A DNA stretch of 64,000 nt from Pomphorhynchus laevis (lineage: Eukaryota > Acanthocephala > Palaeacanthocephala > Echinorhynchida > Pomphorhynchidae), in the NCBI GenBank assembly GCA_012934845.2, contig WNNJ02000273.1:62001-126000 (forward strand), given 5' to 3'. Position numbers and translations under genes: made by a program. The number at the start of each line of letters is the position of its first letter. The stretch's first letter is position 1. The notes beneath the pieces were generated by a model. That model saw only the letters and a list, made by a program, of their open reading frames with translations. It was not told the origin of the DNA and did no database searches. Below are positions 1-8,570 of the stretch, one piece after another.

Positions 1-385
1 ATATGTGGATGTGTGGTCGAAGCGATGGAGACAACAGGGCACTCGAACGGCGGTGTTGATTATTCGTTGTAGAGGTAGGATGATGGATTTTGGAAAATTG
101 GCGAAAAGGCTAAGGCAGTAATCGATTTTAGGGAAAAGAAGCGATGAAAGAAGAAACATACAAGAACGGAAGTCGATAAGGGGGCGGATACGGCGGATGT
201 CACGGAGAATTAAGTTAGACGAGCGGACCTTGTCACGGACGAAGGGTTTAAGGGAAAGGTGATCATCGAAATGGAAGCCTAAAATAGTGAGATTGTGTAC
301 TATGGGGATGATCGATGAGACAAAAGTTACAACGAGTGGAGATATGTTTGGTTTACGGGGGAGGATCCACATTATTTTGGACTTC
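1..385 (-). mobile_element. LINE B fragment (RT C-terminal part), cut by window edge
   Basis: Read on the minus strand, this matches the part of LINE B ORF2 downstream of the RT catalytic site (compare 17400-17800 on the plus strand): the segment after the LNPDKS motif through to the RRFDH region. It stops abruptly at about 385, where LINE C sequence begins, so it is a truncated copy cut by another repeat. It continues beyond the left edge of the window. The first 30 residues of a plus-strand frame starting at 287 come from this antisense piece and are not protein. Confidence 0.85.
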
Positions 386-419
386 TCCAACAGGTCCGTT
401 AATTGCTTAGGTATTGATC

Positions 420-1504
420 CATTCTCGTTAGATATATTTCCTACTGGACTATCTATAAACGCAGGAACCAGTAAATGTTCAACTCCAATTATTAACGTCG
501 CTTACACAAATATTCGTAGTATAGTATCGAAGATTGACGAATTTCGGAACAGATTCTTTACATATAAACCTCAAATAATCGCAGTTACCGAAACTTGGCT
601 AAATCATGATATTGCTGATAGTATGGTAGCTGTGGATGGGTATTCGATCATCAGGGTTGATCGTAAAGTACGACGAGGAGGCGGTGTTGCACTTTATGTC
701 AATCAATGTATAAGTGTTGACGATTTTGAATGTTATACTGACACATATGGTACTTGTGAACTGATGGTGGCGAGTCTATCCCATGTAAGAAATAAAGTTA
801 ATATTGCACTATGTTATAGATCTCCAGGTAGCTTCGTTCTCACTCAGGAATTCTCAGATATTTTGACAAAGGCAGCAATGGGTGACCGGTTCCTCTGTTT
901 AGGAAACTTCAATATTTCCAGCATCAATATGGATGATCCTCATTCAGGAATAACATCTTCTAGTAAACTAGATCATGACTTGTGGAATTTTCTGTTAGAT
1001 AGCCTACTTCTTGTTCAGCATGTATCAGCACCAACTAGGATTATGAATGATCAAAGTTCTTTGTTGGATTTAATTTTATCTAAATCAATAACAGATGTGC
1101 GTGACATTATGCATGAAGCACCCATAGGAGTTAGTGATCATTGTGTATTGCTTTTTCACTTCTCAGGGATTTCAAATAATATTATCGACGAAGTCGAAAC
1201 TAAAATCTTCAAGCATTGTTGGTATCGTGCGGATCAGTGTAAAATTCTTCAAGCAGCATCGACTATGAACTTTGTAGGCGCTAGCGACGATGTTGAAGAT
1301 TGGAAAGTTTTCCGTTCAGCAATGTGCGAAATAATAGAAAAATACGTTCCTACCAAGATCGTGCATAAAAATAAAAAAGTGAATCCTCCGTGGTTTAATA
1401 GAGAACTTAAATCAGAACTAAGACGAAGAAACCGACTGTTTAAATTAAGCTACAAGGACAATACTTATCGACAGGAATACGTCAATTGTCGTAACTTTTT
1501 CTAA
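420..1504 (+). pseudogene. LINE C AP endonuclease domain (ORF2 N-terminal)
   Basis: The frame encodes an exonuclease/endonuclease/phosphatase fold as in non-LTR retrotransposons, which nicks target DNA to start reverse transcription. Visible motifs, in order: NIRSI, the catalytic-glutamate block VTETWLN, GGGVALYV, the block equivalent to LGDFN, then SDH near residue 290 of the open frame. The LGDFN aspartate has changed to asparagine (LGNFNIS), which should inactivate the enzyme. The frame stops at 1504 (CGA-like codon to TAA; copy 2 reads FFEKLKK here), separating it from the RT. This is a dead copy. Confidence 0.85.
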
Positions 1505-1537
1505 AAGCTTAAAAAACGCAAAAAATTTAACTACGAA

Positions 1538-2255
1538 ATGAGAATAGCTGCGGATTTTCATAGTGCACCAAAACGATTTTGGGCTCACATACGTAGAAAT
1601 AGGACAATTCTTTCTGCAATTTCGTCTCTTCGTATTAATGATAACTTTATCACATCGCCTCAAGATGTAGCCGACACGTTTGCGTCGACTTTTCAACTCG
1701 TAACTAATAACACAGAAATTAACCAGCAATCTCGTGTAAGCCATTCACGAAGTTATTTTGATGTTACTACCGAGGAGGTTTATAGTGAGTTAAATTCTTT
1801 ACCACATTCATCACCTGGTCCGGATGGATTACATCCCCAAATACTAAAGATATTATCAACATTTATTGCTTCACCGTTAGCTTATTTGTTTCAACTATCA
1901 CTAGCTAAGTCAATTCTACCGTTAGATTGGAAAATCGCCACTGTAGTGCCAGTCCACAAAAAAGGAGATCGTCACAATCCTGAAAATTATAGAGCAATAA
2001 GCCTTACAAGTGTCGTATGTAAGATGTTAAAGCGCATATTGTATCGGTGATTACTATCCTATCTTGAATCATCGAAATTGTTAGATAATTCGCAACATGG
2101 TTTTCGTCCTGGACGTTCTTGCATGTCTAATCTTTTACGTGCACGCCAAGCATGGGTTGATGCAGTTGCGCAGGGTAATGCAGTTGATGTCGTGTATTTC
2201 GACTTGAGTCGGGCCGTTGATAGGGTTCGCTACAAAATGTTGATTGAGGCTCTTA
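1538..2255 (+). pseudogene. LINE C reverse transcriptase, N-terminal half only
   Basis: RT fingers and palm start: SSPGPDGLHPQILK, VVPVHKKGDRHNPENYR, SLTSVVCKMLKRILYR, QHGFRPGRSC and FDLSRAVDRV. In the homologous copy the last reads SRAFDRV, so the first palm motif has lost its phenylalanine. One stop after ILYR splits the frame at 2048-2050 (TGA where copy 2 has CGA). The catalytic (F/Y)ADD box is absent because of the deletion at 2251. Nonfunctional LINE remnant. Confidence 0.85.
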
Positions 2256-2992
2256 ATATTATCAATCAGTTCACTGATTATACAAATTCTTGATGATTAA
2301 AATATTTATTTTATAATTTATTTACAAAATATGCGCCCTCGGGTTTGGACACAAAATTTGCGTCCAAACCTGATTTTGAACTGATTCTCAAGACTATCGT
2401 TTTGTATTCAATCTTAGCAACAGTCCTAAGCCAAAATAATATGCCGATTACATTTATATAAAAATATTACAACAAAACAGTTCAATCTTGAGAGCATTTT
2501 AATTGAAAAATATCAATTGTTCAAAAACATCAATTTTAGACTTGAAAGGCGGTTTATTATAGATTAGTGGTCGCTGAACTTTTTATTTTAAACAACAAAA
2601 CTGATTCAAAAAATTTACTAGATTTATTTTGTATCGAAATGCTTCCCAAGTATATAGTACTTTTTTCGTTCTATAACGCATCTTGCTAGTCAATTTAAGA
2701 TAAAATCTTTTTAAGATATACAGTTTCATTTTGATGAAATGTAATATTATCGACACGAGTAATTATTTTAATTTTTACAATTTACAAACTTTCGACTTTA
2801 TCATTTCCAAGCATACATATTGAAATGTATGCTCACTTCAATTCTTAATTGTATATGCAGTACCATGTGATAAAGTGTAAAAACTTTGTTAGACAAACAG
2901 AAAGACGACTGCGCATAAAATGCAATTTGGGCAGATTGTTGACAGCCAATACGTTTATGATACCGATCACTTTATGAACTTTATCTTCGGTG
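2256..2992. other. AT-rich spacer of the segmental duplication
   Basis: No coding frame, RNA gene or recognised repeat family seen. It matches 25817-26592 almost base for base, apart from a replaced stretch at 2342-2370. Probably unique or ancient sequence carried along in the duplication. Confidence 0.7.
2342..2370. repeat. 9-bp inverted repeat private to copy 1
   Basis: GGTTTGGAC (2342-2350) and GTCCAAACC (2362-2370) are perfect inverted arms around 11 bases. In copy 2 (25908-25970) the right arm is present but the left arm is replaced by about 55 unrelated bases. The left arm therefore looks like a back-copied strand-switch product. Confidence 0.8.
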
Positions 2993-3479
2993 CTTTTAGA
3001 TAAGAGATAATTCTGTATAATTCTAATAAGAAGGTGTGAACGGAGGAGGTGTTTAAATCTAATAAAGGAGGGGGCGCGGCGGACGTCGAGAGGGATTTGA
3101 GTCCAGGCAAGTGAGGCGGCGACGAGGAAGAATCGGAGACCGGAGATGTTGGAGTAATTAAGAACGTGGAGTAAGAGGGTATGACGTGAACGCAGCGATA
3201 GCGAGGTGAAGCGAGTGTCGTCTAAGAAAGGAAAATTGATGAACGATGGGGAGCCGACAGCGATGAGACGAAAAGTAACAAAAAGTCGGAATTTGATGCG
3301 GATTCGGATGGTGGGCCAGGAGAGTTGGGCAAAATATGTGGATGTGTGGTCGAAGCGTCGGATACAAAAGAGCACTCGAACGAGGGTGTTGATTATTCGT
3401 TGTAAGGGTAGGATAATGGATTTTGGAGAATTAGCGAAATAATATTATCTCTTATCTTTTAGATAAGAGATAATTCTGT
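2993..3479 (-). mobile_element. LINE B 3' region insertion with 24-bp target duplications, lacking the 3' tail
   Basis: The insert 3017-3455 is the C-terminal part of LINE B ORF2 on the minus strand (RRFDH, PFLDDTR, LRSRHTLLLHV, FFLVAASLAW, then FKHLLRSHLL). It is bounded by identical 24-mers beginning CTTTTAGATAAGAG at 2993-3016 and 3456-3479. Other LINE B copies continue past ORF2 into a stem-loop and TAAATAAA tail. This one stops right after the ORF end, in an unrelated dozen bases. The same insertion is present in the duplicate at 26593-27079. Confidence 0.8.
3444..3474. repeat. 14-bp palindrome at the LINE insertion edge
   Basis: ATTATCTCTTATCT (3444-3457) and its exact reverse complement (3461-3474) flank three T residues. 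The right arm is part of the target duplication. The left arm is an inverted copy of it, placed at the 5' end of the inserted LINE. Confidence 0.85.
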
Positions 3480-3599
3480 TTAAAACAACGGTGGACAATG
3501 ATGTGTCTTAAAGCCGTCGAACTATTGTAGGTTTAAAAATTAAATTAATTTTGCTTAAATTATTAAACGTCTAAAAATAAGCTTTAAAATTTAAAATTT

Positions 3600-3737
3600 A
3601 AAAATGTCCACCTGAAAGCAAGGATAGCTTGCTGTCCACCTGAAAACAAGTTGAGAGGCTATAGTCCACCTGAAATGTCCACCTGAAAACAAGTTGAGAG
3701 GCTATAGCTACGAGGTAGCTATAGCCTCTCAACTTGT
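3600..3737. repeat. Reiterated block ending in a perfect 23-bp hairpin
   Basis: The words TCCACCTGAAA and ACAAGTTGAGAGGCTATAG recur several times between 3606 and 3711. The last copy pairs perfectly over 23 bases (3689-3711 with 3715-3737, loop GAG). The duplicate locus at 27205-27300 has only a 9-bp version of this hairpin and none of the reiterations, so the change arose after the duplication. Confidence 0.9.
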
Positions 3738-3821
3738 GACCCACTTTCATGTATTCTCGAGAATCGAATGTTTAAGACAGATCGTCTGAATTAACTGTGT
3801 TATGATAAATCTACCGAGACA

Positions 3822-4613
3822 GTGACGGAGCCGCAAATTGTTACAACTAATGTATTTTCACTCCCCGACACCCCACGTCCCGTCCTTCCCGTCTCGTTTC
3901 TCAATACCTTGCATCCATCAATCAAAATCACCTCCACCAACCTCCACTATCCTTCCACTCATAACCTTTCCTCACATCGCTTGCCACCCTCTTTATTATC
4001 ATTATCCTCTATGTCTCCCGTCGTCAAACCAAATCCCTCCAAATCATCAACTGCCAGCTCTTCTATCGTGATCTCACCTACTCACGTCAGTCGCCCTCTT
4101 CTACGGAAGCGCTTTGCTTCTCGCGATCGTTGCGTCATTGTCACTAATATCACGCCTTCTAACTCCTTATCTCCACAAGCACGTCTAGACTACGATGTTT
4201 CCGCCTTCAGATCCATCCTCTCGTCTATTGTCCCTGCGGATAAACCTTTCTTTTTCAAGGACATTTCTCCTGTCGCATTTATCCGTCTAAACAAATCTTC
4301 TCAATCTAATCCTTCCCAGCCCCATCTCCTAAAAATTGTTTTCAAGCATCGCTCTCACGCGTCTTCTGTCCTCTCTCAACGATTCAAACTCATGTCATCT
4401 TCAACCACTCGAATTTTCCCCGATCGCGCCCCTTCTGAAATCGCTCAAATCTCTTCAGCTCGCATCAAAAAACGCCGTCGCGAGGACAACGGCGAAACAT
4501 CACTCGCCATCCGAAACATAGACGGAAATTTTCAAGTTGTCCACACCTGTCCAAAAATTCGATGGCACTCAATCTCTCTTATCTATCCGACCGTTCTTTC
4601 GCGTCTGTTCTAA
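3822..4613 (+). CDS. LINE B ORF1 protein, C-terminal 263 codons
   Basis: ORF1 proteins of this LINE type bind element RNA. The first 90 residues are Ser/Thr/Pro-rich linker. The conserved part starts at KRFASRDRCVIVTNI and runs through VSAFRSIL, VAFIRLNKS, LLKIVF, SSVLSQRFKLM, RIFPDRAPSEIA to NGETSLAIRNIDGNF. The last block resembles the C-terminal domain of CR1-group ORF1 proteins (LTP..E.....L..R...GE..L.IRNG). The last 11 residues come from the inserted RT fragment. The N-terminal cysteine finger seen in fuller copies is absent, so this start is only the first available codon. Confidence 0.8.
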   Translation: MTEPQIVTTNVFSLPDTPRPVLPVSFLNTLHPSIKITSTNLHYPSTHNLSSHRLPPSLLSLSSMSPVVKPNPSKSSTASSSIVISPTHVSRPLLRKRFASRDRCVIVTNITPSNSLSPQARLDYDVSAFRSILSSIVPADKPFFFKDISPVAFIRLNKSSQSNPSQPHLLKIVFKHRSHASSVLSQRFKLMSSSTTRIFPDRAPSEIAQISSARIKKRRREDNGETSLAIRNIDGNFQVVHTCPKIRWHSISLIYPTVLSRLF

Positions 4614-4720
4614 TTCATCATCCTCCCCTCCCATCCCTATTTTTTGAGGGGTCTCACAAGGTTCACTCCTAGGTCCCATGCTTTTCTCTCTTTTGCTTAG
4701 CGATCTCTCTCCATTTATCA
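4580..4720 (+). repeat. Ectopic RT-gene fragment between ORF1 and endonuclease of LINE B1
   Basis: These 141 bp match the RT segment encoding YLSDRSFRV through GVPQGSVLG to LSPFI (compare 30152-30293). They sit between the ORF1 stop region and the endonuclease start. LINE B5 (about 15221-15245) has a direct junction here instead. The endonuclease frame downstream has no ATG in frame after the last stop. The same insert is at 28144-28284 and 47684-47824. Confidence 0.88.
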
Positions 4721-4723
4721 TAT

Positions 4724-5514
4724 GTGTCTTCTCCACTAGACTCTTTCGCCACAGCACACGGTTTCCGCCTCGGTTTCCTCAACACTAGATCTATTCTCAA
4801 TAAATCCGATCTTATCCTCAACCTATTCACCAAGCAATCTATCGATCTCTTCTGCCTCACCAAATCCTGGCACTCAGATTCCGACGACCTTTCCATTCGC
4901 CGCCTGCTCTCTGCCGGTTGCTCCCTAGTCAAATCCGCCCGCCCACTCAGCTCATGCCCTTCAAAATCTTCTAATCATGGCAGCATCGTCGCATTCGCGC
5001 GTCACCCAGCGTCTCTTCGCAAAATCAATCCCCCTTTCAGTCCTTGCTCTTTTGAATTGCTCACTTTTCGTTATTATAACCCGATCACTCTAGATCTCGC
5101 TATATATACCGTCCTGGTTCATCAGCTCCTACAGCCTTATTTTTTACCGAACTCGCTGACCTCCTTTCTCATTGTTCTTTGTCCTCAATCCCTTCACTCG
5201 TTCTAGGCGACTTCAATATCCGCCTAGACCGCCCCTCTTCCACAGATTCCATCCGCTTCATCAACATTCTATCCAACTACAATTACAAACTAATCTCCAC
5301 TGCCCTCACACATATACTTGGTGGGTCACTCGACATCATCGCTGTCCCCGATCATTTTGCTGCCTACACCTCACTGTCCATCTCTGATCCTGACCTATCC
5401 GATCACTTTCTTATCACCCTTGATCTCACTTACAATCACACCCCTCCTCACACACATACAATCCTACGTCGCCCTTGGAGAAATCTTGACTTCTCCCTTC
5501 TCCGCTCTGCCTAA
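4724..5514 (+). pseudogene. LINE B1 AP endonuclease, frameshifted
   Basis: Motifs visible: LNTRSILNKSDLI, FCLTKSWHSDSDDL, SNHGSIVAFARHP, LGDFNIRLDRP, GGSLDIIAVPDHF and SDHFLITLDL. The catalytic glutamate block reads LTKSW where LINE B3 and A1 have (L/I)TESW, so the key Glu is Lys. A frameshift near 5105 (DLAIYTVL where intact copies read DLAIVYRPGSS) moves the rest into another frame, used by the 5179-5514 frame. Inactive. Confidence 0.85.
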
Positions 5515-5584
5515 CTCCAATCATCTCTATCATTACCCACAATAACATATTCATCTCCTCACGATCTCGCCTTTCTTTTCGACT

Positions 5585-6013
5585 ATGAACTCACATCCAC
5601 TCTCGATATTCTCTTGCCCTTCAAGTCTCACCCACACCGTCGCTTGCACCGTGCCCCATGGTTTGACATCCAATGCCTACTCTCAAAGCGTCGACTCCGC
5701 CATGCTTTTCGAGTCTATCACCGCTCTCTCAGACGCGATTTCCGCTCGATCACTCCGTCTTTCCGTGATTCCTATCTTGCTCTTCGCCGGTCTCATCTCC
5801 ACCTACTACGTACCAAATGCAACTCCTTCTGGCAGCATAAAATCATCACTTCATTCAACTCTAAGACTCTCTGGCATACTTTTAACTAAATCCTGGCTCG
5901 TTCCTCTACGCCGTGCAACATCAATGCTAATGATTATTCGTCATTTCTCCAGACTAAAGTATCCACGCTGCTCTCTCACACCCCGGTCTCCATCCTATCC
6001 CACTCTTCCCAGT
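5585..6013 (+). pseudogene. LINE B1 RT linker fragment
   Basis: The stretch encoding HPHRRLHRAPWFDIQCLLSK, HAFRVYHRSLRRDFRS and FRDSYLALRRSHLHLLRTK matches the region between endonuclease and RT in LINE A (RSQRLRHAPWFDSDCSLSKR). It ends at 6013, before the RT fingers. The frame has shifted at least once. Confidence 0.8.
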
Positions 6014-6237
6014 ATATGAATGGCGTATATGAATGGGCAGATAGTTCCACGATAGAGGAGCAGTCACAATGAAGGAGCGGAGTCCAAAGGAGGTAGTGTA
6101 GTTTGGGACATGTAAAAGAAGGAAATTACATTAACGCAAGGAACAGTAAACATGACGAGAATTATTAAGAAAAGGAAGGTTGAGTAATGAAGGGGTTTGA
6201 AAAGTTACAAGGCGGAAAGCAACGATAAGAAATTGTC
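6014..6237 (-). mobile_element. LINE A fragment (ORF2 C-terminal), direct repeat of part of A1
   Basis: Matches 6573-6784 in the same orientation: the segment encoding the end of the RT C-terminal region (SRNSLLLHVP to AAPL.WN..P). It lacks both the upstream RT and the 3' tail. It begins exactly where LINE B1 stops, so it either cut B1 or was joined to it by rearrangement. Confidence 0.85.
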
Positions 6238-6366
6238 GATGACTTGATATTAATTAAGAAAATAAATTGTCGATGGATCTGTAATATTTAAGTCTAAGAA
6301 ATTGTCTATGACTTGGTAATAATCAAGTACAAAAAATTGTGGATAACCTGCTAATAATTAAGTTAA
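6232..6366. repeat. Short tandem repeat, about 34 bp x 4
   Basis: Four imperfect units built on AAGAAATTGTCGATGACTTG followed by TAATATTAAGT. The units diverge rightward. The first starts inside the LINE A fragment end (GATAAGAAATTG), which may have seeded the array. 6367-6440 holds nothing I recognise. Confidence 0.75.
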
Positions 6367-6462
6367 ATTTTTTGATAACTTTAGCCTGAATACACATACT
6401 GGTCTCCTCTGTGTATTAATGTAATGTATGTAAATAATACAAATTTATTTAATGTGGCAAAT

Positions 6463-6479
6463 GCGTACAAGCTGTACGC
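6463..6479 (-). promoter_or_regulatory. LINE A1 3' terminal stem-loop
   Basis: On the minus strand GCGTAC-AGCTT-GTACGC, then ATTTGCCAC-A-TTAAATAAA. In other A and B copies the third pair is G-C rather than A-T (GCGTGC/GCACGC), a compensatory change. Likely the RNA structure recognised by the element RT. Confidence 0.8.
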
Positions 6480-6507
6480 TTACAAGTCCAAAACAAAAAT
6501 GAGAAAG

Positions 6508-8570
6508 TCAAGCAGATAAATTGTTAAAATGGGATCGGATTTGACGTTTGAAGAACTGCAGGGAAGTTGATTGGCGTATATGAATGGGCAGATGATTCCA
6601 CGATAGAGGAGCAGCCACCAGGAAGAAGCGGAGTCCAAAGGAGGTAGAGTAGTTTGGGACATGTAAAAGAAGGGAATTACAGGAACGCAAGGAACAGTAA
6701 ACAGGACGAGAATTATCAAGAAAAGGAAGGTTGAGAAATGAAGGGGTATGAAAAGTTACAAGGCGGAAAGCAACGATAAGAAGACGAATTTGAACACTAC
6801 AATAAATTGTAGGCAAATCGAGAGAAGCAAGATAGTAGGATGTATGATCAAAACGACGAAGACGGAGGAGAATTCGGACAGCTGCGTTGACGATGCGTTG
6901 TAGGGAAAGAAGAGTGGATTTAGGTGAGTTGGAAAATAGACTAAGACAATAATCGAGTCTAGAAAAAAGGAGAGATGATATGAGAGTCATACAAGAAGGG
7001 AAATCGATCAATCTACGAACTTGACGGAGGTTGCGGAGTATCAAGGTAGATGAGCGTACTTTATCTCTAACGAAAGGTTTAAGTGAAAGTCGGTTGTCAA
7101 AATGGAAGCCTAGGAAAACGAGATTATCAACGATAGGAAGAATTGTAGAATTTAATGATACGGAGGGAGGTTCGAAGCCGAGGCGTCGAGGTAGGATCCA
7201 CATAATTTTGGATTTATCAGGATTCAGAGAAATGCGAAGGGAAGAAAGATGATTGGAAATTGAGACAAGACAGTCCGAAGCGGAAACACTAAGATCGTGA
7301 ATACGATAAACAGGTGCATGAGCATAGATGAGAATGTCATTAGCATATTGCATAACATGGAAGTTAAATTTATGAGAAATCGAAGACAAATCACCAAGAA
7401 GAAGAGAGAAAAGTATAGGGCCTAATACGGAGCCTTGTGGAACACCGGACGGAATGGACGAAGGATGGAAGAGAGAAGAGTTAGAATATACGCGAAATGT
7501 ACGGTTTGATAGATATGAAGAAAACCATGATACAGTGGGTAAAGAGAAGCCATAATCATGACGAAGGCGATGGAGAAGAATCGAGTGATCGACGATGTCA
7601 AAAGCAGACGATAGATCAAGAGAAACTATGACACTACATAATTTATGATCGCGCGATATGAGTAAGTCGTTATAAACTTTAAGACATGCAATTTCGGTAG
7701 AGTAATTAGAGCGAAAAGCGGCTTGGAAGGGAGGAAATAAGTTAGAGGAATAGAGATATGTATTAACTTGCTTAAGAACGAGACGCTCAAGGAGTTTAGA
7801 GAGGGTTGGGAGAAGTGAAATAGGACGGTACGAAGATGGTAGTGAGGAGTCGAGAGATTGCTTTTTGATGAGAGGACGAACAGTGGCGCATTTCCAGATG
7901 GAAGGAAATGTACGGCTACGGATGGACGAGTTGAACAATGTGGTTAAGAAGGGTATGATAACGGAGCAGATATTTTTAAGCAAGTGAGTGGGAATTGGGT
8001 CAGAAGGAGAGGTTTTATTAGGCAATGACAGCAGAACCGAAGAAACTTCATCAGACGAAACGGGAAGAAGGTGGAATAGTTCTGGGAGGGAAGTATTTAA
8101 AGAGAAGAGTGGGTACAAGGGGGCTATGGGTAGTAGGGAAAGTAAATTAGATAGCTTAGTTTGTAGATAAGAAGAAAATTCATCAGGATTTATATTACAA
8201 GAAGTAGATGATCGTGAAAGAATTGAGTTTAAGATTTTCCAATGAGATTTTGAGTTGGAAGATGACTCGAGTTGATTTCGCCAAAAGAGAGTACGTTTAG
8301 TACGTATAAGAATGAGATGTGAACGGCGTTGAGAAAAGTAGGAATCACAAATATTTGGAGGGAGTGAGTTGGGTGAACGTTTAAGAAAGCGATTATACAT
8401 ACGAAAAGAGTGACGGAGTCGACGCTTAGAAAGACTACAGTCAGAATCGAACCAGGGAGCATGGCGCAAGCGCTGGGAACGTCGAAGTCGACTAGGCAGA
8501 AGGTTATTGAGGATCGACGTAAGTTCAGAATCAAACAGAATGCAGAGATCATCGGGAGAGATAGTTAAGA
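6508..8570 (-). pseudogene. LINE A ORF2, linker, RT and C-terminal region
   Basis: An open frame reaches to 8793, but true ORF2 sequence begins about 8570 (SPDDLCILFDSEL). RT blocks in order: LLSLPNKTSPSDPIPTHLL, TVRPLIKKQ, SYRPISLLPTLSKLLERL, FRSNYSTEIACLK, SLDLSSAFDIVDHSILLHRL, GVPQGSVLGPILFS, the catalytic box, LNPDKSKIMWIL and FLGFHFDN. The C-terminal region has LRSCNSLLLHVPNYSTSFG and FFLVAAPLSWNHLP, typical of CR1/L2. The catalytic box reads QYANDIL (about 7339-7350), where A2 and A3 have QYADDIL, so catalysis should be lost. Confidence 0.9.

Larger units (their letters stand above)
386..2255 (+). mobile_element. LINE C copy 1 (CR1/Jockey-type), 5'-truncated and internally deleted
   Basis: An AP endonuclease region is followed by an RT region, the order used by CR1/Jockey-type ORF2 proteins. 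No ORF1 is present, because the copy starts next to antisense LINE B. At about 2251 the RT stops inside the block following SRAVDRV, and the sequence jumps to unrelated DNA that in the other copy lies about 1.9 kb further on (25817). Copy 2 is at 22757-24790. By eye the two differ at a few percent of bases. Confidence 0.85.
1129..6013 (+). repeat. Segmental duplication, copy 1
   Basis: This block matches 22759-29582 in the same orientation. It includes the end of LINE C, a noncoding spacer, a minus-strand LINE B fragment with its flanking target duplications, and LINE B1. Shared inserts and flanks show that DNA was duplicated rather than each LINE landing twice. Copy 1 lacks about 1.9 kb present in copy 2 (end of C2 plus LINE D), with CTCTT at both sides of the deletion. 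Spacer identity looks above 99 percent by eye. Confidence 0.9.
3822..6013 (+). mobile_element. LINE B copy 1 (CR1/L2-type), chimeric lineage, truncated at both ends
   Basis: ORF1 (from within its linker), an inserted 141-bp RT-derived piece, AP endonuclease and the start of the RT linker are present, in the order expected for CR1/L2-type LINEs apart from the insert. The 5' end begins in mid-ORF1 at 3822. The 3' end stops at 6013 against antisense LINE A sequence, so the RT palm and 3' tail are missing. It is the duplicate of LINE B2 (27386 onward). Confidence 0.88.

Noticed and set aside
287-385. N-terminal extension of the LINE C endonuclease frame
   Set aside because: These codons are antisense LINE B sequence fused by the junction at about 385.
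3206-3442. Basic plus-strand 78-residue frame, duplicated at 26806-27042
   Set aside because: Antisense of the LINE B ORF2 C-terminal region. Conservation only reflects the segmental duplication.
7988-8170. Plus-strand frames inside LINE A1
   Set aside because: Shadows of the minus-strand ORF2.
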